Shown here piece after piece: positions 30,274-38,842 of a stretch of 64,000 nucleotides of DNA. The position numbers were made by a program, and so were the translations under genes. The DNA comes from Christensenellaceae bacterium. GTDB taxonomy: Bacteria; Bacillota; Clostridia; Christensenellales; CAG-138. Below the pieces are notes generated by a model. The model searched no databases, was not told the DNA's origin, and was given only the letters and a program-made list of their open reading frames with translations. The stretch covers positions 1 to 64,000 of the forward strand of contig JAFLSU010000008.1 of assembly GCA_022510765.1 (NCBI GenBank), in the 5' to 3' direction. How positions within the stretch are numbered: the stretch's first letter is position 1; each line of letters begins with the position of its first letter.

Positions 30274-30942
30274 TCAGTTAAATGACGGTGGAGTAACATT
30301 AACATCGGTGAACCGACTGTCTGCGGGCGAAGGTTCTGACATGCTGAAGTACATTTTTGCGGCCCTTGTCGTTCCGAAATCGCGATTCGAGCCGGTATCT
30401 TGCACCTTATTGAACGCCTCTCTGAACATTGCGTTGTGCGCTTCCTCGCGGTTCAAAAGGAAATCGATAGTTTCCCTGACTTTCTTGTCATCTATCTGCC
30501 GATACAGGTATTCATAAACCACTTTAGCTCTTTGCTCAGATGCGATGTTTGAAAGAAGATCCGCACAAAGATCGCCTGTAACCGTCACATAGTCACCGGT
30601 CCAAGAATAGCCGGAAGCGTTAATAAGACCTGGATTCAATCCTAAAAGCACATGGGATTGGATCTCTCCTGCGGGGACGGACATTGCGCCAATATCGTGA
30701 CCGTTCAGCAGATTAATGGTCTGCGCGACCATTTCCATATGGCCAAGTTCTTCCGCCGCAATATCCAAAAACAGATCCTTGATTTCCGGATCTTTGATAC
30801 GGAAACTCTGTGACATATACTGCATTGCAGCCTTTAATTCACCGTTTGCACCTCCAAGCTGTTCTTGAAGGAGTGCGGCATACTGAGGGTTAGATTTTTC
30901 AACGGCAACCGGGTGAAATAGCGTTTTTTCATGTTTAAACAT
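30274..30942 (-). CDS. Manganese catalase family protein (CotJC-like)
   Basis: A 222-residue ferritin-like di-manganese catalase. Metal ligands sit in helices with ELKAAMQYMSQSF, EELGHMEM (ExxH), then EQRAKVVYEYLY and EEAHNAMF (ExxH). The length matches the short Clostridia/Bacillus type, which includes the spore coat protein CotJC. It would degrade hydrogen peroxide without haem. It stands alone, with a DtxR/MntR-type regulator about 3.5 kb away. A possible sporulation-type promoter lies upstream. Confidence 0.88.
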   Translation of the reverse strand: MFKHEKTLFHPVAVEKSNPQYAALLQEQLGGANGELKAAMQYMSQSFRIKDPEIKDLFLDIAAEELGHMEMVAQTINLLNGHDIGAMSVPAGEIQSHVLLGLNPGLINASGYSWTGDYVTVTGDLCADLLSNIASEQRAKVVYEYLYRQIDDKKVRETIDFLLNREEAHNAMFREAFNKVQDTGSNRDFGTTRAAKMYFSMSEPSPADSRFTDVNVTPPSFN

Positions 30943-30986
30943 ATAATTTACCTCACTTTCTTACATTAGCATCTGTGCATTTGAAA

Positions 30987-31014
30987 ATTGTATTCATTTC
31001 AGCACGACATATTA
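30987..31014 (-). promoter_or_regulatory. Weak sigma-E-like promoter candidate for Mn catalase
   Basis: On the minus strand TAATATGT and AATACAAT, separated by 12 nt, resemble the sporulation sigma-E boxes (K-H-ATATTT, CATACANT) but with a short spacer. The match is suggestive only. Confidence 0.25.
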
Positions 31015-31037
31015 AATATGAAGAAAGTGAAGCAGCC

Positions 31038-31574
31038 TTATTTATCAAGACTTGAAAAGTATTGCTCTTTGGTTATCGTAAATCTTGAAAAGCCATTTTT
31101 ATCTCTATGCTGTGTAAACCCTGCGAAAAGGTGAGTTTTAACGGCGGCATAGCGAGTATCCTCGAATTCGTTGTGTACGGCATCGGCATTTAAGTTTTCA
31201 AAAGCATGCTTTAATAATAAGTTCAAGGCTTCTTCGGCATAGCCATTGCCACGATGCTTATGCTCCAAAACGATGCCCATTTCATACCAATCCTGATTCT
31301 GTACTTTATGAAGATTCACTTCACCGATAAAAGCTTCGTCCTCGCTTCTCACAATATAGGCATAAAAGCGCATTGGTTCGCCACAAACGAAGTATTGATA
31401 CCAAGCCTGCCAATCCTCTTTAGGAAAATCCAGGCAGCCCGTATCCTTGTGATAACCTTCAATGTCCAAATCATAATTTCGATTATAACTCATCGTATCG
31501 AGATCGTTTAAAAGCTGCTGCCGATACCACAATTCATCGATTGAAGGAACATGTAAATATAATTTCTTTGCCAT
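31038..31574 (-). CDS. GNAT family N-acetyltransferase
   Basis: 178 residues. The GNAT core runs from residue about 70 (AYIVRSEDEAFIGEVNLHKV) through the acetyl-CoA loop region EHKHRGNGYAEEALNLLLKHAF, and ends with SRFTITKEQY, like RimJ/RimL-type enzymes. Substrate unknown. ATG 31574 has AGGAGG upstream and follows the ylmH-like stop by 20 nt, so both are probably in one operon. Confidence 0.85.
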   Translation of the reverse strand: MAKKLYLHVPSIDELWYRQQLLNDLDTMSYNRNYDLDIEGYHKDTGCLDFPKEDWQAWYQYFVCGEPMRFYAYIVRSEDEAFIGEVNLHKVQNQDWYEMGIVLEHKHRGNGYAEEALNLLLKHAFENLNADAVHNEFEDTRYAAVKTHLFAGFTQHRDKNGFSRFTITKEQYFSSLDK

Positions 31575-31594
31575 ATAACCTCCTCTTGGATAAG

Positions 31595-32347
31595 TCATAC
31601 ATATGCGTCTACGTGAATCACAAGCCGTCCTTTGCGCGTTTCGCGAACGGTTTCACGATATATGAATCGACCATAGCCGCGCATGGATACGACATCGCCG
31701 CTTCGAAGGGTCTTGCTGCCGTCCATGCAGCACCTGCCATTTATGAACAGCTTCCCAGATGCAATAAGCTCGTTCACCGCGCTGCGAGAAAGCTTAAGAA
31801 ACTGCGAGGCGATGCCGTCCAGCCGCTCGCTTGCTGAATTGAGCTGCATGGTCTGTGTTTTAAATAGCTCACCGGCAGGCAGTTCCGTGGCAATGGAGCA
31901 GCTCAGATCGGTATGCTTTGCACGCACAAGACCATCACAGATATATTGCGAAATCTGCTCCGTGCAAAATATGTATGCAACATTTTCGCGTATCACAATA
32001 TCACCCGTTCGACTGCGATCTATACCAAGGTTCATGACCGCTCCAAGAATATCGCGATGCGAAAGCCTATCGGCAAATTTTTGCGAAAGCGGTTCAGCTT
32101 TTACGCATGAAATGGGGAATGGCATATCGTATCCGCAAAGGGACTCGCTACCAAAACGAACCATCACTCGTTCGCAGCCATCCGCGCCGCCATACAGTGA
32201 ATGCGGAACATATGAAATTGCCTTTTCCGCTCGGTGCAGAACATCCTGCTCTGCAAGCCCAAGGAAGGAGGTGAAGCAATATTGCCCGGTGTGATAAGCC
32301 TTTTCGGCAAGTTCCAGTATTCGCTTTTTTAACAGTTCTTCATCCAT
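31595..32347 (-). CDS. YlmH-type S4 domain RNA-binding protein
   Basis: 250 residues. The N-terminal part resembles YlmH, with the LGLAEQD and SHRDILGAVMNLGIDR motifs. A C-terminal S4 RNA-binding domain follows (RLDGIASQFLKLSRSAVNELIASGKLFING). YlmH is a ribosome-associated protein of Gram-positives, usually found in the division gene cluster with sepF/ylmG. Here it is separated from those and followed by a GNAT gene. Confidence 0.88.
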   Translation of the reverse strand: MDEELLKKRILELAEKAYHTGQYCFTSFLGLAEQDVLHRAEKAISYVPHSLYGGADGCERVMVRFGSESLCGYDMPFPISCVKAEPLSQKFADRLSHRDILGAVMNLGIDRSRTGDIVIRENVAYIFCTEQISQYICDGLVRAKHTDLSCSIATELPAGELFKTQTMQLNSASERLDGIASQFLKLSRSAVNELIASGKLFINGRCCMDGSKTLRSGDVVSMRGYGRFIYRETVRETRKGRLVIHVDAYV

Positions 32348-32355
32348 AATATTAT

Positions 32356-33465
32356 TTAGCCAAGGTCAAATTCTGCAGAAACTTCATAGATACCGCCACC
32401 GGAATAATCATAAAATACAACTTGATTATTCTCCCTGTCAAGCTCATAAAAATCACCAAAACACACACCGGTATATATGTCCGAAAAGCGCGTATCGCTG
32501 ATATCGAAAACGCCTTCTATTGGATAGTCGGCTCCTGCAAAATACCGGGTATTTACAACATAGTAGCCATAGCTTGTCCGCGCATTTGAAGTAAAACCGA
32601 AAAAGGTGAGGCTTTCCGATTTATCCCATGTCGGATCAGCATAGTACCATTTGCCTCCAAGCTTGAACAGCGTCCATTCGTGATGTCCAACGCCGCCGTC
32701 GGCACTAACCGTAAGTGCTTCAACTCCGATTTGATTAAGTAGGAACGCATATCCTCGGCCGTAGCACCAGCATACGCCTTTTTCATTCAATATCGAGTCA
32801 AAGCAATGATCGTACAATTCGCCGTCATAGTCGGGATCGGTGCCATCGTAATAATCGGAGGTAGGCGTATCATACTTCACTCGGCTTGTAAAAGCATTGT
32901 AGATCACAAGGCAGCGCATAGCCATGCTGTCGTCGTTCGTGAGGAGGGCAATGTAATCAAGCGCCTTGGATTCAAACTGCGAAATCAGTTCAGCATGTTC
33001 TTTTTCGGTAGTCGTGTACTTCCATGAGACGGTATTGCTGCCGTATTCGATGGAAGTTTCATCAACATCACTGTAGAATATGGGAAAGCATAGCTCTATC
33101 AAATACTCTAAACTAACTATCTCATCATCAGCAGAAAACTCTATCGAAGTCTCGTATCCAAGATACGCGGGTATGATCTTCTCATATGCATCAATATCCG
33201 CAGCAGTAAGCTTATCCCTGATTGCATCGGGTATCGCAAAATAGTCCAGCTCTTGCGTGATCGGCTTTGGCGATGGTTCGTCGAAAGGACACTGCGTTGG
33301 ATCTGCCGAATGAAATTCCGTTGGGGAAAGCGTCGGAATCGTGGTCAAAACCTGAGTTGGTTCCGGCGTTTCGGGCGTTTTATCACTGTGAGACGGCGCG
33401 CAGCCAAAAATCGCGCCTGCACAGATAAGAATAGCAATTATCAGAAACCAGATTCGTTTAATCAT
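32356..33465 (-). CDS. Lipoprotein with transglutaminase-like domain
   Basis: 369 residues. The lipoprotein signal ends in the lipobox IFGC near residue 22, followed by a Pro/Thr-rich linker (about 30-65) that would hold the domain off the membrane. The C-terminal half has a transglutaminase-like Cys-His-Asp triad: Cys in EKGVCWCYGRGYAFLLNQIG, His in GHHEWTLFKL and Asp in YYADPTWDKS. Such surface proteins may act as peptidases or cross-linkers; the target is unknown. It ends 9 nt before the ylmH-like gene. Confidence 0.85.
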   Translation of the reverse strand: MIKRIWFLIIAILICAGAIFGCAPSHSDKTPETPEPTQVLTTIPTLSPTEFHSADPTQCPFDEPSPKPITQELDYFAIPDAIRDKLTAADIDAYEKIIPAYLGYETSIEFSADDEIVSLEYLIELCFPIFYSDVDETSIEYGSNTVSWKYTTTEKEHAELISQFESKALDYIALLTNDDSMAMRCLVIYNAFTSRVKYDTPTSDYYDGTDPDYDGELYDHCFDSILNEKGVCWCYGRGYAFLLNQIGVEALTVSADGGVGHHEWTLFKLGGKWYYADPTWDKSESLTFFGFTSNARTSYGYYVVNTRYFAGADYPIEGVFDISDTRFSDIYTGVCFGDFYELDRENNQVVFYDYSGGGIYEVSAEFDLG

Positions 33466-33518
33466 GAAATTCTTCCACTCCTTAAATTAAATTTTAAAGC
33501 ACAATTTCACTTATTGTC

Positions 33519-34289
33519 TCAGCCGTCCTCGTTGTCGAAAGTCCACCAAATATTATCGGAACTGACTGTCAGATCAAGCTTTCCCTGCAATCTAAGCGAA
33601 GCATCATTGCTGGTATACACCTGCCCATAGGGGATCCAACCTCGCTCAATGTGCAGATTATGCATGAAGCATTCAAGCTCCACTCCTATGCCGCGCCGTC
33701 TGTACTCTGGGAAAACCTCAAGCATACCTGCGCTCCCGTCGGAATGCCAGCCGATAAATCCGACAAGCTCTCCTTCAATCTCGGCACCATACATTAACTT
33801 CTTCTCTATGAGGTCATGGGCTTCATCAATATCTGACAACATATGATAATGTTCGATTACGGCGGCTGCGTCCTTAGCTGTAAGCGGTCTGATGTCGCAT
33901 ATTCCGCGCAGAGGAATAATCTCCTTTGAATATCTGCAATACTGTAAGCACGCTTCACCGATGAAAAAATCGGTTGCGGAGGAAACGGCATCCAAGGCCG
34001 GTTTCCCATGAGCTATGCAGCAGTGCATTAAGTTTTCAGCGTTACCGGAATCAGCGGTGCTGTCGTTTGAAATAGCTTTATCGGTAGTAACGCACGAAAG
34101 CGCACGGATACCCTCGGCAGTATCGTCGCACCAAAGCATATGCATGCCCGCTTTGTGCTTAATCAGGATTGCATTATCGGACATAAAAAGAATTTTATCC
34201 AAATTGCCCCTGTTAAAGGTTTCAACCATATCGACCGTAAGCGCACCCAACTCTCTGAGTTTACTGAGCGCAAGTTCCATCTTATTCAT
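33519..34289 (-). CDS. GNAT family N-acetyltransferase
   Basis: 256 residues. The C-terminal half holds the GNAT domain (IRPLTAKDAAAVIEHYHM start, EVFPEYRRRGIGVELECFMHN as the acetyl-CoA loop, PYGQVYTSNDASLRLQGKL end). The N-terminal half is a less conserved domain seen in two-domain GNATs of Clostridia. Substrate unknown. It lies between the DtxR-type regulator and the lipoprotein, same strand. Confidence 0.82.
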   Translation of the reverse strand: MNKMELALSKLRELGALTVDMVETFNRGNLDKILFMSDNAILIKHKAGMHMLWCDDTAEGIRALSCVTTDKAISNDSTADSGNAENLMHCCIAHGKPALDAVSSATDFFIGEACLQYCRYSKEIIPLRGICDIRPLTAKDAAAVIEHYHMLSDIDEAHDLIEKKLMYGAEIEGELVGFIGWHSDGSAGMLEVFPEYRRRGIGVELECFMHNLHIERGWIPYGQVYTSNDASLRLQGKLDLTVSSDNIWWTFDNEDG

Positions 34290-34373
34290 ATCACACTCCG
34301 CTTGTTTATATTTGTTTAGAGATGCGAAACTCGTACTGCACGATGCAGGGGGCGATTCACCGCTTCGATTAAC

Positions 34374-34751
34374 CTATTCGATTACGGGTCTGCGCTTTGC
34401 ATGGCGGCATATCGCCTCAAAGGTCTCAGCACTGATGTCATGCTCTATTTTACATGCATCCTCGCGTGCAGTAGCCTCATTTACGCCTATATGTATGAGG
34501 AAAGCGGTAAGCATCTTATGCCGTTCGTACATCCTTTCGGCAATCTCAAGTCCCGAAGGAGTGAGGCTGATAAGACCATCGCTGTCCATGGTGATATAGC
34601 CGTTTTCACGCAGACGCTTGGTTGCATAGCTTACGCTTGGTTTGGTAACGCCTAAATGCTCCGCCACATCGACCGATCGGATGAAACCGTTGCGTTCCTG
34701 CATCATCAGCATGGTCTCAAGGTAATCTTCGGAAGACTTTTGTATTTTCAT
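34374..34751 (-). CDS. DtxR/MntR-family metal-dependent regulator
   Basis: 125 residues, the two-domain (no SH3) length of MntR. A winged helix (VDVAEHLGVTKPSVSYATKRL) is followed by the dimer/metal domain. By alignment from memory with B. subtilis MntR, D9 matches MntR D8 and E12 matches E11. The E99 position is a Cys (DACKIEHDIS), as in DtxR/IdeR C102, with E and H following. This mixed site leaves Mn2+ versus Fe2+ open. ATG 34751 gives the normal N-terminus; the track start at 34850 adds an unlikely 33 residues. A large palindrome lies upstream. Confidence 0.88.
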   Translation of the reverse strand: MKIQKSSEDYLETMLMMQERNGFIRSVDVAEHLGVTKPSVSYATKRLRENGYITMDSDGLISLTPSGLEIAERMYERHKMLTAFLIHIGVNEATAREDACKIEHDISAETFEAICRHAKRRPVIE

Positions 34752-34804
34752 AATCGTAATCAACCTTTCGTCAAATAAGGAATCCGTATCCCAAAATAGA
34801 TTAG

Positions 34805-34839
34805 CACAATAAAAAAAGATTTGCAAATTTTTTGTTGTG
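34805..34839. promoter_or_regulatory. Large inverted repeat upstream of the DtxR-type gene
   Basis: Arms CACAATAAAAAA and TTTTTTGTTGTG pair except for one position, flanking ATTTGCAAAT, itself a palindrome. It lies 54-88 bp upstream of the regulator's start, where an autoregulatory operator or promoter would be. AT-rich chance symmetry is possible. Confidence 0.45.
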
Positions 34840-34997
34840 TGACGAGCCATTTTTGAAAAAATTCATGTGCTGCGGTAGAATTAGTTTATAACACCTTGTA
34901 AGACAGTTAATTAAAAACTTCGGGCAAACAAAAACGTTAAAATATATTTATTTTTTTGATTGTTTTAATGTGCATTTAATGATAGACTTATTAATTC

Positions 34998-35014
34998 GTG
35001 ATATTAAGTATCAC
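34998..35014. promoter_or_regulatory. GTGATA-N5-TATCAC inverted repeat before the YitT gene
   Basis: A perfect 6-5-6 dyad, 50 bp upstream of the YitT start, in the 312-bp divergent region with the DtxR-type gene. Its size suits a winged-helix dimer operator. It may belong to the adjacent metal regulator. No other feature was seen in this gap apart from this dyad and the palindrome at 34805. Confidence 0.45.
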
Positions 35015-35063
35015 AATAGTCAACAAAAACCGCATTACCGTTTTCATGCAGGAGGTATGGTGA

Positions 35064-35984
35064 ATGAAAAAAAGCATTGACAAAAAGCAGATGACATCAA
35101 AGTCAAAGAATAGAGTTTTTACAGCTGCGCGCATAAAAACCCTTGCCGCAGACGTCCTCTACGATATTCTCGGCAGCATTCTTTACGGCGCCGGCATGTA
35201 CACCTTTGCCGTCGCAGCAAACTTTGCACCCGGCGGTGTATCGGGTATCGCAATCCTTATCAATCACCTGACCAACGGACTGGTTCCGATTGGTTTTTGC
35301 ACTATCATCATTAACATTCCCATAATCATTATTTGCCTGCGCACGCTTGGGAAGGGCTTTTTCCTTCGCTCCGTCAAGACTATCATAATCTCCGCAGTTA
35401 TTGTGGACTACCTTATGCCCATGCTCCCCGTCTACACCGGCGAGCCAATCCTTGCTGCTATCTTTGGCGGAATATTTGCCGGCGCGGGTCTTGCTTTCAT
35501 CTACATGCGCGAATCCTCCACGGGCGGTTCTGATTTCGTTATCCTCGCGATTCGCAAGAAGAACCCCCAGCTTTCAATAGGCAATATTTCCCTGGCGGTG
35601 GACGGCGTAATTATACTGCTCGGTTGGATGGTTTACGGTCGAATCGACGCGGTGCTATACGGTATCATCATGACGATTGGCTACAGCCTAATCGTTGACA
35701 AACTCATGTACGGTATCGACATGAGGAAGCTCGCCATAATCATCACCACAAAGGGTGAGGATATTGCGAGGGAGATCGGTCACGAGGTTGAACGTGGCGT
35801 TACGGTTGCAAAGGGCGTTGGCGCATACACCGGCAACGAAAAGCAGATTCTGCTCTGTACCTGCTCAAAGGCGGAGGTATTCAAAATAAAGCGCATTGCC
35901 TATTCGCACGACAGCAAATCCTTTATCATGGTCAGTTCTCTGGATGCGGCATACGGCGAGGGCTTCAAGCCGCATATGGATTAA
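35064..35984 (+). CDS. YitT family membrane protein
   Basis: 306 residues. About six hydrophobic helices in residues 30-215 carry the family motifs (GGVSGIAILIN, and ESSTGGSDFVILAIRKKNP), and a soluble DUF2179 domain (ITTKGEDIAREIGHEVERGVTV) forms the C-terminus. YitT proteins are putative transporters of unknown substrate. AGGAGG lies upstream. Its intergenic region with the DtxR-type regulator holds possible operators. Confidence 0.9.
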   Translation: MKKSIDKKQMTSKSKNRVFTAARIKTLAADVLYDILGSILYGAGMYTFAVAANFAPGGVSGIAILINHLTNGLVPIGFCTIIINIPIIIICLRTLGKGFFLRSVKTIIISAVIVDYLMPMLPVYTGEPILAAIFGGIFAGAGLAFIYMRESSTGGSDFVILAIRKKNPQLSIGNISLAVDGVIILLGWMVYGRIDAVLYGIIMTIGYSLIVDKLMYGIDMRKLAIIITTKGEDIAREIGHEVERGVTVAKGVGAYTGNEKQILLCTCSKAEVFKIKRIAYSHDSKSFIMVSSLDAAYGEGFKPHMD

Positions 35985-36031
35985 ACGGATTTGCATTATT
36001 CTTAATAGCCATTTTCAATGCTTATGCATGG

Positions 36032-36060
36032 TTGCAATATCTCCATAAAGGCACTATAAT
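36032..36060 (+). promoter_or_regulatory. Promoter of the TIGR01440 gene
   Basis: TTGCAA and TATAAT are separated by 17 nt, 72 nt upstream of the ATG at 36133. Probably also serves the downstream K+ uptake genes. Confidence 0.7.
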
Positions 36061-36132
36061 AAGGTTTACTTCAATAGAACGATGCGGTGTTTTAAACGCC
36101 GTATTGTGCTGTATTTGCGTAGGAGGCATGAG

Positions 36133-36702
36133 ATGGAATTCACCATTCAGGATATCAAGGATCAAACCATGGCGGTCATGGATGAGCTGTTTTTAAACTG
36201 CGACGATGGACACTACAAGCTCAACCGCGGTGACATTCTCGTAATTGGGTGCAGCACCAGCCGGGTCATGGGCTTCCATATGGGTTCGCACTCCACCGAG
36301 GACGTGGCCAAGGCGATCATGGAAACCGTGCTTCCCTATGTTAAGGAACGCCGGCTATATCTTGCGTGCCAATGCTGTGAACACCTTAACCGTGCGCTCG
36401 TCGTTGAGCGGGAATGCATGGAGAGGTACGATTTTACACAGGTCTCAGTCATCCCCGCTCTTCACGCAGGCGGAGCATGGAGTGTACAGGCGATGGGAGA
36501 ATTTACCGATCCCGTTGTAGTTGAGGATATATGTGCTCGCGCAAGAGCCGGAATCGACATCGGAGGTGTGTTCATCGGTATGCATATGCGTCACGTTTGC
36601 GTTCCGATACATAATGAAAACAATCATATCGGCTGCGCGTATATCGGCATGGCTCGCAGCCGTCCTAAGTTGATCGGCGGCGAACGCGCTCAGTATAAAT
36701 AA
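36133..36702 (+). CDS. TIGR01440 / UPF0340 (YwlG-like) protein
   Basis: 189 residues. GCSTSRVMGFHMGSHSTED and the later QCCEHLNRALVVERE are family signatures. The function is unknown; the fold is alpha/beta. ATG 36133 has GGAGG 8 nt upstream, whereas the longer track start is not supported. The ktrB gene follows after 23 nt. Confidence 0.9.
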   Translation: MEFTIQDIKDQTMAVMDELFLNCDDGHYKLNRGDILVIGCSTSRVMGFHMGSHSTEDVAKAIMETVLPYVKERRLYLACQCCEHLNRALVVERECMERYDFTQVSVIPALHAGGAWSVQAMGEFTDPVVVEDICARARAGIDIGGVFIGMHMRHVCVPIHNENNHIGCAYIGMARSRPKLIGGERAQYK

Positions 36703-36725
36703 CCGCTGTAATAATTTTTAGTCTT

Positions 36726-38102
36726 ATGAGCAAAAATCGCGATAAAGCAAATAATTCCATAGGATTTAAGCAAAAGACGAGGTTAAGCCAGACCCAGGTC
36801 ATTTCCCTCGGCTTTTTTATAATCATCATTGTTGGAGCGCTTCTTTTGATGCTCCCCATTTCATCCCGCACGGGCGAGTTCACTCCTTTTGCTGACGCGC
36901 TGTTCACCGCAACCTCCGCAAGCTGTGTGACGGGACTTGTCACAGTGGACACATACACGCATTGGTCGGTATTTGGTCAGTGTGTGATACTTATTATGAT
37001 TCAAATCGGCGGATTGGGCTTCATGACGCTTGCGACCTTCTTTTTCCTTCTTATCAATCGTAAGCTTGGGCTTCGAGAGAGGGAGATCCTGTCGGAAAGC
37101 ATAAACACACTTCAAATCGGAGGAATTCTGCGCCTCGCAAAGCGCATCATCACAGTAACCGCAATAGTCGAAGGAACTGGCGCTATTTTGCTTATGCTGC
37201 GCTTCTGCCCACAGTACGGTCTGTTAAAAGGCGCATATATGGGCATTTTCCACTCTGTGTCCGCATTCTGCAATGCGGGATTCGACCTGCTGGGCGGAAT
37301 CTCTCAGTTCGGCTCCTTCGTTCCGTATTATAATGATGTTCTTGTAAATGTTGTGCTTATGCTTCTCGTCGTCATAGGCGGGCTCGGCTTTCTCGTTTGG
37401 GACGATATGTTGAACTTCGGATTCAGGCTTAAAAAATATCGCCTACACAGCAAAATCGTTTTGCTGATGACAGGAGTGCTGATCTTCTTCGGGGCGTTAG
37501 TCCTGGGGGTTACCGAATGGAACGCCTCGTGTTCAGGCATGAGCGTTGGAGATAAGATACTTACCGCGCTTTTCGGTTCGGTATCCGCAAGAACGGCGGG
37601 CTTTAACACCGTTGACCTTGCCGCGCTTTCCGATGGCGGACTTTTTACGACTATAATGCTCATGTTCGTTGGCGGCAGTCCCGGTTCCACTGCAGGCGGA
37701 ATAAAGACCACCACGCTCATCACGCTTCTTCTCTATGCGTTTTCATATGTTCGCAAGGAACGGAGCTTCGGTATCTTTGGACGCAGATTCGAGGAAAGCG
37801 CGCTGCATAAGGCAACGGCCGTATTCTTTACCAATCTCATGCTCATGCTCGTTGCAACGGTGATAATAACCGCCGCAGACGGACTCCCCCTCGCGGGTGT
37901 TATGTTTGAGACTACTTCCGCCGTTGCTACCGTTGGCTTAACTACGGGCATCACACGCAGCCTGTCCTCCGTTTCAAGGGTGGTCATCATCTTCCTCATG
38001 TACTGCGGCAGAGTTGGCAGTTTGAGCTTTGCCGGCGCTCTAACCGAAAAAAAAGCGCCGCCGCCCGTAATGGCTCCAGTTGAACAGATAACCATTGGAT
38101 AG
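36726..38102 (+). CDS. ktrB: Ktr/Trk-type potassium uptake membrane subunit
   Basis: 458 residues with four repeats of the K+ channel-like M1-P-M2 unit. Selectivity-loop segments include TATSASCVTGLVTVDTYTHWS, FCNAGFDLLGG, SARTAGFNTVDLAAL and TSAVATVGLTTGITRSLS. It moves K+ across the membrane together with the cytosolic KtrA ring encoded next. The length fits KtrB/TrkH of Firmicutes. Ktr systems are common targets of c-di-AMP, whose synthase cdaA is in this window; any link here is inference. Confidence 0.93.
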   Translation: MSKNRDKANNSIGFKQKTRLSQTQVISLGFFIIIIVGALLLMLPISSRTGEFTPFADALFTATSASCVTGLVTVDTYTHWSVFGQCVILIMIQIGGLGFMTLATFFFLLINRKLGLREREILSESINTLQIGGILRLAKRIITVTAIVEGTGAILLMLRFCPQYGLLKGAYMGIFHSVSAFCNAGFDLLGGISQFGSFVPYYNDVLVNVVLMLLVVIGGLGFLVWDDMLNFGFRLKKYRLHSKIVLLMTGVLIFFGALVLGVTEWNASCSGMSVGDKILTALFGSVSARTAGFNTVDLAALSDGGLFTTIMLMFVGGSPGSTAGGIKTTTLITLLLYAFSYVRKERSFGIFGRRFEESALHKATAVFFTNLMLMLVATVIITAADGLPLAGVMFETTSAVATVGLTTGITRSLSSVSRVVIIFLMYCGRVGSLSFAGALTEKKAPPPVMAPVEQITIG

Positions 38103-38169
38103 GACTTCGGGCAAAGCTTTGTTTAATTCTTAATAGTTTTAGGTTTTATCGAAAGGAAATAGTGCAATT

Positions 38170-38811
38170 ATGAAATCGTTTTTGGTGATCGGAGCAGGAA
38201 AGTTCGGACATTTTGTGTGTCAAGGATTGAATGCCGCAGGCTGTGATGTAATGATAGTCGATGAGGATGAAAGCAAGCTTTCGGATATGCTTTCGTATGT
38301 CTCAAGTGCAAAGATTGGTGACTGCACGCGCAAATCCGTGCTCATGACCTTTGGCGTGGAGGACTTCGATGCCGCTATCGTCTGCATTCCCGAGGATTTT
38401 CAGGATAGCCTTCAAACGGTGGACTTGCTTAAAGAGCTTGGGGCGCAGTATGTCGTCGCCGTTGCGTCCACCGAGGTACAGGCAAAGTTCCTGCGTAAGA
38501 ACGGAGCCGACGAAATCATATTCCCCGATAGGGATATAGCAAAGCGTCTTGCCGTCAGCATAAGCAACGATAGCGTATTTGACTTTATCAACCTTTCGGA
38601 CGAGTATGCCATTTACGAAATCTCCGCGCCCAAGCGGTGGCTTAAGCGCAGCATTATCGAAATTAATGTGCAAAAAAATTACAAAGTAAATATCGTCGTC
38701 GTCAAGTCGCCCAAAGGAACTATGGCCATGCCCGACGCAAAGTATGTATTTAATGAGCGGGATCATCTGATGGTGCTCGGCAGGAAGGGTGATATTGAAA
38801 AACTGATATGA
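38170..38811 (+). CDS. ktrA: Ktr/Trk-type potassium uptake regulatory subunit
   Basis: 213 residues: an N-terminal RCK/TrkA-N Rossmann domain (VIGAGKFGHFVCQGLNAAG, acidic end VDEDE binding NAD/ATP) and a C-terminal TrkA-C (RCK_C) domain from about residue 140. It forms the cytosolic gating ring for KtrB. It lies 67 bp after ktrB and ends convergent with pcp. Confidence 0.94.
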   Translation: MKSFLVIGAGKFGHFVCQGLNAAGCDVMIVDEDESKLSDMLSYVSSAKIGDCTRKSVLMTFGVEDFDAAIVCIPEDFQDSLQTVDLLKELGAQYVVAVASTEVQAKFLRKNGADEIIFPDRDIAKRLAVSISNDSVFDFINLSDEYAIYEISAPKRWLKRSIIEINVQKNYKVNIVVVKSPKGTMAMPDAKYVFNERDHLMVLGRKGDIEKLI

Positions 38812-38842
38812 CATGATATCCTACTCATGCTAACCATTTTGC

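Noticed and set aside
31683-32294. 203-codon plus-strand ORF
   Set aside because: Antisense to the YlmH-type gene, whose S4 domain is clear.
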